Assembly (NCBI GenBank): GCA_009773975.1
Contig: VSMX01000092.1
Span: 1-9,160 of the forward strand
Direction: 5' to 3'
DNA length: 9,160 nt
Source: Desulfovibrio sp.
GTDB lineage: Bacteria > Desulfobacterota > Desulfovibrionia > Desulfovibrionales > Desulfovibrionaceae
The stretch's first letter is position 1. Each line of letters opens with the position of its first letter. This document shows, in pieces, positions 5,606-9,160 of this stretch. A program made the position numbers and the translations under genes. Below the pieces are notes generated by a model. It saw nothing but the letters and a program-made list of their open reading frames with translations, did not search any database and was not told the origin of the DNA.

Positions 5606-6585
5606 TCAGGCTTTGACGATATGGTAGGCGTCCGCTTCTTCAAGAAGACGGTTCATCAGGTTTCGATACGACTTGGGATCGCTGTATTCTTTTTCCGTGA
5701 ACAGGCGGCCAAGCTGCGTTTTTCTGTCCATCTGGGTTTTGTGTCCGGTTTCGGGCTTGTCGGCACCGCACCAGTAAAACAGCACATAGGCGATCACTTG
5801 TTGAGGATATGAATCCTTCATGCCCTCGTAGATGGCATGATCCAGTTTTCCCCTCCAGACAGTGGCCGGAATCCTGAAAGTAAGTCCGCCGTCTTCCGTT
5901 TCTTCCACTGCTGGCTGTTCTCTCTGTAATTGGGGACTTTCAGGGGGAATGTTTTCTGGGGGCATGGCTTTGAGAATAGATTCTACAAGCGCACGAGTGA
6001 TTCCCTTCACTTCTTTGTGCAAGGGATAATTGCGGAGAAATCTGATGGTGTCATCCCGATTGACAAGAATGGTGTCAACAAAAATATACGATATAAAATG
6101 ATAGCTCAATGCTGGTATAGATATTGGATTTTCAAACAAAGGAGAGTCAGGCGAGTATGGGTCAAAGAAATCTTCTGTCTCAAGCCTTTTCAGGGAATGG
6201 AACAGAAACGCCCTCTCTTCAGGAAATATGTTTTCAATTTCATCATACGTTTCTTCCAGGATATACTGGAGTCCCAGTTCCAGAGCATTGGCATGGATAT
6301 TCCACGAAAGCTTTTTAAAAATTCCATGATCTCACACCCAAACAAATAGGTGTGAAATTGTTTATCTGACAGACAGGGTTGCGGTAAAGCAGGATTTTCT
6401 ATGTTATAGACGGTCTGATTGCTGTCAGCGAAGTCTTTCCAGTACGCTTCATGCCCCCTGCGCCATAATTCCGCAGGAAAAACGGCATGAGGCCACATCG
6501 CCTGAATGACGGTTTCGACTTCGTTCGAGGTCAGCCGGTATGCCTGCCGTACCCTGCCGAGGGATATTTTTTGCTGGTCCAACAT
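5606..6585 (-). CDS. Unrecognised protein in two frames joined by a -1 shift
   Basis: One frame runs from ATG 6585 and stops at 6190 (131 residues). The -1 frame continues openly to the stop at 5606, giving a joined product of 326 residues if the shift occurs at TTTAAAA (6319-6313). The join reads EIMEFLK then KLSWNIHANALELG, in keeping with one helical protein. The second part contains NALELGLQYILEETYDEIEN, a linker rich in Pro, Glu and Gln near 5900-5960, and a C-terminal domain (FRIPATVWRGKLDHAIYEGM, ending NLMNRLLEEADAYHIVKA). No known family is recognised. The ATG at 6585 has no good ribosome site, and an in-frame TGA lies 15 bases upstream of it. Either the gene is broken by a one-base change in the run of T and A, or it uses programmed frameshifting. 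A minor start at TTG 6139 is possible. Confidence 0.6.
6313..6319 (-). promoter_or_regulatory. Slippery-type heptamer T TTA AAA
   Basis: In the reading frame that starts at 6585 the sequence is exactly T TTA AAA, the X XXY YYZ pattern used for -1 frameshifting. About 8 bases downstream CGTGGA can pair with TCCATG (one G-T pair) around a 3-base loop. The hairpin is weak, and homopolymer runs are also mutation and sequencing-error hot spots. Confidence 0.4.
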
Positions 6586-6611
6586 GGAGGAAAGCGTAGC
6601 TCAAACGCCGA

Positions 6612-6678
6612 GTTCGGACAATATGTGAAAACAGGCTGCGCGGATTTTTGTGAGGCATTGCGCAAAAATGCCGCCTGC
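6612..6678. repeat. Hairpin-forming direct repeat, copy 1
   Basis: This shares GTTCGGACAATATG, AAAACAGGC, GCGCGGATTTT and GCCGCCTGC with copy 2 at 7451-7533. CAGGC (6632-6636) pairs with GCCTG (6673-6677), and GGCATT (6654-6659) pairs with AATGCC (6667-6672). Relative to copy 2 it lacks about 18 bp near its right end and has 2 extra bases. It lies just beyond the terminator of the antitoxin-toxin operon. Confidence 0.7.
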
Positions 6679-6705
6679 AAAAAAAGACCTCCCCCTAGAG
6701 GTCTT
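6679..6705 (-). terminator. Rho-independent terminator of the antitoxin-doc operon
   Basis: On the minus strand AAGACCTC (6705-6698) pairs perfectly with GAGGTCTT (6691-6684) around a 6-base loop, and T residues continue to 6679. It sits 25 bases after the doc stop codon at 6730, the expected place. Confidence 0.85.
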
Positions 6706-6729
6706 GCGTAAGCACGTTGTTTTTTGTGG

Positions 6730-7104
6730 TCAGCGTCTGCTGACGCAGCAACGTAGATCCTGCACCATGGTTTCAAATCGTCCTTCTTTTTCTCCAAGCC
6801 AATGCAAAATTCTGTCGTACAGCCATTGTGGATCCGTATCCAGACGGTATCCGTTGATATCCAGAAAGACATGGCAGCTCGCAAAGGCTACACGTTTGTT
6901 GCCGTCAACAAACGGATGGTTGATGAGCAGGCTTTCCATGAGCGCGGCGGCTTCTTCGATGATGTCCGCATAATAGCCGCTTTGCGGCCGAAACAATGCC
7001 GCTTCAATGGCTCCGAGGTCGCGCACGCCATTGGAGCCGCCATATACTTTGATGGCTTCGGCGTGGATGGCCAGAACTTCATGCAGGGTCGGGTAATCCC
7101 TCAT
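6730..7104 (-). CDS. doc: Doc-family toxin (Fic fold, death on curing)
   Basis: A 124-residue protein, close to the 126 residues of phage P1 Doc. The Fic catalytic motif HPFVDGNKR is at residues 63-71, with His63 as the expected catalytic base and a Gly at the position where P1 Doc has Ala. The Doc-type N-terminal block RDLGAIEAALFRP is near residues 28-40. P1 Doc blocks translation by phosphorylating EF-Tu; other Fic proteins transfer AMP. By family this one is expected to act like Doc, but the substrate is not shown by sequence. Its ATG overlaps the antitoxin stop as ATGA (7101-7104), so translation is coupled. All key residues look intact. A terminator follows. Likely role: addiction module that stabilises the element. 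Confidence 0.93.
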   Translation of the reverse strand: MRDYPTLHEVLAIHAEAIKVYGGSNGVRDLGAIEAALFRPQSGYYADIIEEAAALMESLLINHPFVDGNKRVAFASCHVFLDINGYRLDTDPQWLYDRILHWLGEKEGRFETMVQDLRCCVSRR

Positions 7105-7346
7105 TTCGCCAGTTTCCGGTACAGGCTGCCGTATTGCTCCATACTGCGCCTGAACGCCTCCATCACATGCCTGCGGGGAGTATTGCCGGTTTTGCGCTCA
7201 ATGTAGTCGCGCAGGGCTTCATCCACCAGGGCTTGAATCTGGCGGCCTTCGCTCGCCGCTATGCTTTTCAGGGTTTGCAGCACGACCGGATCAGCCTGAG
7301 TGGCGAATTTGACCTTTGCCGCTTTTTCTGTCTGAGCCTGTTGCAT
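7101..7346 (-). CDS. Ribbon-helix-helix-type antitoxin of the Doc pair
   Basis: An 81-residue protein starting at ATG 7346 behind AGGAG. Residues about 11-50 (KVKFATQADPVVLQTLKSIA then EGRQIQALVDEALRDYIE) have the strand-helix-helix pattern of ribbon-helix-helix DNA-binding dimers. The charged tail (HVMEAFRRSMEQYGSLYRKL) would be the toxin-binding part. The antitoxin should hold Doc inactive and, as a complex, repress the operon at the 20-bp palindrome upstream. The classical partner of Doc is Phd, which has a different (YefM-like) fold. This is therefore a mixed pairing, a recombination known among toxin-antitoxin systems. The fold is inferred by eye; confidence that it is the antitoxin comes mainly from gene order and overlap. 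Confidence 0.85.
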   Translation of the reverse strand: MQQAQTEKAAKVKFATQADPVVLQTLKSIAASEGRQIQALVDEALRDYIERKTGNTPRRHVMEAFRRSMEQYGSLYRKLAK

Positions 7347-7387
7347 GGCGATCTCCTGTATCCGGATGATGGCAGGCTTTCATGAAA

Positions 7388-7407
7388 TGTCAAGATATAT
7401 CTTGACA
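7388..7407. promoter_or_regulatory. Perfect 20-bp palindrome, operator of the antitoxin-doc operon
   Basis: TGTCAAGATATATCTTGACA is identical to its reverse complement and lies about 40 bases upstream of the antitoxin start. On the minus strand its right half supplies TTGACA, a consensus -35 box; the matching -10 is weak. Operator-promoter overlap fits autorepression by the antitoxin or the antitoxin-Doc complex. Confidence 0.75.
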
Positions 7408-7450
7408 GCCGTCACAAAGAAAACTGAGCAAAAAAGAACGCAAGCACTGT

Positions 7451-7533
7451 GTTCGGACAATATGAAAACAGGCAGCGCGGATTTTGCGAGGGCATCGCAT
7501 GGGAATGCCGATACAAATATCCGTGCCGCCTGC
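7451..7533. repeat. Hairpin-forming direct repeat, copy 2
   Basis: The 83-bp counterpart of 6612-6678, in the same orientation. It folds into nested stems: CAGGC (7469-7473) with GCCTG (7528-7532), CGGAT (7478-7482) with ATCCG (7519-7523), TTTG (7483-7486) with CAAA (7514-7517), and GGCAT (7491-7495) with ATGCC (7505-7509). It lies between the small gene at 7554 and the toxin-antitoxin operator. Confidence 0.7.
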
Positions 7534-7553
7534 TTGAGCAAAGGGGTATTTTT

Positions 7554-7742
7554 TCAGCTATACCACGCCCGGATCATGTCCATGTCGTCATAGCCAGCCA
7601 GCCTCATGCGTTCTTTGGTTTCTTCACTCCAGCCAGTATCAGTAAGAGTAATCTGTTCATCTTCGGGGACTTTGCCGATAGTGACAAATGTATTCTGCTC
7701 TGAGGGTTGGGGTGTTTTCGGGGAGTGAATGGTATCGGTCAT
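7554..7742 (-). CDS. Small protein of unknown function
   Basis: A 62-residue acidic protein (begins MTDTIHSPKTPQPSEQNTFV, ends GYDDMDMIRAWYS). The ATG at 7742 is chosen because GGAGG lies 5 bases upstream; the earlier ATG at 7754 would overlap that ribosome site. It has no membrane segment, signal peptide or recognisable domain. The Ser/Pro/Thr-rich first third is probably flexible, and the last 25 residues may form a helical pair. It is transcribed in the same direction as the antitoxin-doc pair and separated from it by a structured repeat. It could be an antitoxin-like or regulatory protein of the element, but nothing in the sequence decides this. Confidence 0.6.
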   Translation of the reverse strand: MTDTIHSPKTPQPSEQNTFVTIGKVPEDEQITLTDTGWSEETKERMRLAGYDDMDMIRAWYS

Positions 7743-7754
7743 GGTTGCCTCCAT

Positions 7755-8259
7755 GCTTATCGTTTAGTGGCGTGTAATTCGTCGAGGTAGTTGGCTTATC
7801 AACATGATAATATATTGATTTAAAACAACTTTATTTGTATAAAACCAAAAATAACCCCCAATATAAACCCCTATTTTAAGCGCATGTCATTGGCTCAAAA
7901 ATAACGGAAAAAGACATTTTGCCACTTGTATCTGCCTATTGGATTTCAGTGGGTAGCGTTGGACTGTGATAGACTATCAGCCCGTGGATGACATGGGCTT
8001 TTGATATTATGGAGAAGGGGAGATTTGATTTTTGCTATATCTTACTGTTATTGCTGAGATAAAAAATTTAAAAATTTTTCATACCAACGTCCGTACCAAC
8101 AAACCGGAATTATTACCGGAGTTCTGGTCTATCTGCCGCCTCCGATGTGGTATTTTGCAGGCCATTTTTATCCATTTAAGCCCATTTTATGAGCTGGTTA
8201 TTAACAGTGCAAAACAAATTTATCCCTTGACTTGACACTGTCTTGTAGTACCATAAGTT
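7755..8259. other. About 500 bp without a supported gene; composition turns AT-rich
   Basis: After about 7780 the sequence becomes AT-rich. No open frame here has a good ribosome site or a recognisable product. It contains the orphan terminator-like hairpin at 7979-8002, an A/T tract at 8061-8080 and a repeat of the hicA start region at 8197-8215. A TTGAC motif pair just upstream of hicA (about 8227-8237) could be a -35 box, with no strong -10. Part of it may be decayed coding DNA. Confidence 0.5.
7979..8002 (+). terminator. Terminator-like hairpin on the plus strand with no gene upstream
   Basis: AGCCCGTG (7979-7986) pairs with CATGGGCT (7992-7999) around a 5-base loop, with one G-T pair, and TTTT ends at 8002. 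No plus-strand gene ends before it. It may terminate a small RNA or a lost gene. Confidence 0.45.
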
Positions 8260-8514
8260 ATGAACAGTAAGCAGTGCAAAACCTTGGAGGCCATATTCAC
8301 CGATCCGGTTAACCCTGCTATTCCATGGTCGGACATCGAAGGCGTATTCCGCGCTTAAGGTGGAACTATCAAGGAGGGACGCGGCTCTCGCGTATGGTTT
8401 ATCTGGGAAAAACAGGTTGCGGTATTTCACCGCCCGCATCCACAGCCCATCACCGACAAGGGAGCGGTGAAATCCGTCAAGAGATATTTTACAAATATAG
8501 GATTGAAACCATGA
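8260..8514 (+). pseudogene. hicA: HicA-type toxin gene with a nonsense codon
   Basis: Read through, the 85-codon frame gives a full-length HicA (begins MNSKQCKTLEAIF, then PWSDIEGVFRA, GGTIKEGRGSRVWF, FHRPHPQPITDKGAVKSVKR). It includes the GSR segment and the HRPHP motif with the active His of this dsRBD-like mRNA-cleaving toxin. Codon 33 is TAA (8356-8358) where family members usually have Leu, so one base change TTA to TAA explains it. The visible product would be 32 residues without the active site, hence inactive. The stop overlaps the hicB start as ATGA, the normal hicAB arrangement. No good ribosome site precedes the ATG. Confidence 0.85.
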
Positions 8515-8839
8515 ACACTATGACATATAAAGGCTATCAGGGAAAATTTGAATACGACAGGATGCAGATATTTTCCACGGAGAAGTCCTGCACCTCAATG
8601 ACGTGGTAACATTCCAAGGGCGTTCCATTGATGAGTTGAAACAGGCTTTAGCTGGTTCCGTGGAAGATTACCTATTACTTTGCAAGGAAGTGGGAAAGAA
8701 ACCTGAAAAAACTTTTTCGGGAAGATTTAATATTCGTATTTCTCCTGAGCTGCACCAACAGATTGCAAGAAAAGCGACTGAATCCGGAGTAAGCCTAAAT
8801 AGCTGGATTATAGAGCAGATGGTACAGGCTACAAAATAA
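8511..8839 (+). pseudogene. hicB: HicB-type antitoxin gene with a one-base deletion
   Basis: The frame from ATG 8511 reads MNTMTYKGYQGKFEYD and then shifts. The family sequence resumes in another frame as ADIFHGEVLHLNDVVTFQGR and runs to the stop at 8839, including the C-terminal ribbon-helix-helix segment FNIRISPELHQQIARKA. Restoring one G after GAC (8556-8558) gives the usual EYDEDAD and a 109-residue protein of normal length. HicB proteins have an RNase H-like N-domain that masks HicA and a DNA-binding C-domain. As written, the first frame ends at 8609 after 32 residues. A GTG at 8603 could start a fragment with the DNA-binding part. With hicA also broken, the pair looks dead. Confidence 0.87.
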
Positions 8840-8849
8840 GAGAGATATA

Positions 8850-9160
8850 ATGGAATTTAATTTTTCACAACCCATGACAGCTTATGAATTGATTGCAATA
8901 ATTATCTCTGTACTAGCATTTATAACACCTTTTATTCAAAAAATATACTGTCATTTCTTTAGAAGAGTTAATTTAAAATTTATCCCAAATGGTCAAATAA
9001 AATTGCTATTTAATCAAAGCGGTGGTTATATAAGATTGTACGGAGTATATGAATCAGAAAATCAGCAGTCGATTATTAGAAATATAACTGTAAAAATTAC
9101 AAGATCTAATGACAATACAATCTTTACTTTTAATTGGTCTTGCTTTATATCTCCTGTAAC
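8850..9160 (+). CDS. Membrane-anchored protein of unknown function, cut by the window end
   Basis: An open frame from ATG 8850 continues past the right edge (103 codons seen). A transmembrane helix lies at about residues 12-33 (LIAIIISVLAFITPFI), followed by a positive stretch (FFRRVNLK) that suggests the rest is cytoplasmic. The following part is strand-rich (LKFIPNGQIKLLFNQ, IRLYGVYE, RNITVKITRS). AGAGAG 4 bases upstream of the ATG is a weak ribosome site, and the gene starts 10 bases after hicB. Codon use is very AT-rich. The family is not recognised. A single N-terminal anchor with a soluble domain is seen in many accessory genes, including defence genes, but no such claim can be made here. 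Confidence 0.7.
   Translation, partial: MEFNFSQPMTAYELIAIIISVLAFITPFIQKIYCHFFRRVNLKFIPNGQIKLLFNQSGGYIRLYGVYESENQQSIIRNITVKITRSNDNTIFTFNWSCFISPV

Noticed and set aside
6487..6973. Several open frames on both strands around the doc 3' end and terminator
   Set aside because: They cross the terminator and direct repeat and oppose or overlap Doc out of frame; no ribosome sites or recognisable products.
6612..7533. Integron attC sites flanking the toxin-antitoxin pair
   Set aside because: The repeats fold, but I do not find the RYYYAAC and GTTRRRY core boxes at their ends, and no integrase is present.
8032..8235. 67-codon plus-strand open frame
   Set aside because: The ATG lacks a ribosome site and the translation shows no domain or composition suggesting a real protein.
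4853..8358. Alternative genetic code reading TAA as an amino acid
   Set aside because: TAA is the true stop of both recombinase genes and of the left accessory gene, so the two in-frame TAA codons are better explained as mutations or errors.
1..9160. rRNA or tRNA genes
   Set aside because: No cloverleaf with a TTC-containing T arm or conserved rRNA segment was recognised on either strand; a dedicated search was not possible.

Overview
The window looks like a mosaic mobile region from a Gram-negative bacterium. The resolvase, AlpA-type regulator, Doc and HicAB families all point to a proteobacterium-like host, but I cannot name a genus. Composition changes sharply. Roughly 1-1249 is very AT-rich, about 1250-7760 is moderately GC-rich with strong AGGAG ribosome sites, and about 7780-9160 is AT-rich again. 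This fits a mobilizable plasmid or integrated element carrying or flanked by foreign DNA.

Layout. On the minus strand, 1057 to the left edge is an MFS efflux-type transporter cut by the window edge. From 1248 to 3680 there are two diverged, mirror-image copies of one module, converging at about 2440-2560. Each copy has a hairpin pair (oriT-like), a small putative DNA-binding accessory protein and a 204-residue serine recombinase. The recombinases are about three quarters identical. A perfect 19-bp inverted repeat covers the ends of both recombinase genes. To the right, on the minus strand, come a coiled-coil protein and a MobV/Mob_Pre relaxase. The relaxase has catalytic His22 but is interrupted by an in-frame TAA at codon 37.

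Upstream of the relaxase is an array of TGCCCAC/GTGGGCA heptamers, then an AlpA-family regulator whose Shine-Dalgarno lies in a terminator-like hairpin. Next is an unrecognised gene in two frames joined at a U UUA AAA slippery-type site. A ribbon-helix-helix antitoxin/Doc toxin pair follows. It has a terminator, a perfect 20-bp operator-like palindrome and flanking direct repeats that fold into hairpins. After a small unknown gene and about 500 bp without a clear gene comes a HicAB toxin-antitoxin pair in which both genes are broken (nonsense in hicA, frameshift in hicB). The start of an AT-rich membrane-anchored protein runs off the right edge.

Taken together, relaxase, coiled-coil protein, accessory proteins and hairpins look like a mobilization system. 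The recombinases and Doc pair look like stability functions. The relaxase and HicAB lesions suggest partial decay, unless they are sequencing errors. The most unusual feature is the inverted pair of oriT-like/accessory/recombinase modules. Their hairpins differ in sequence but keep their pairing, and their homology stops at a motif resembling the MobV nick site.
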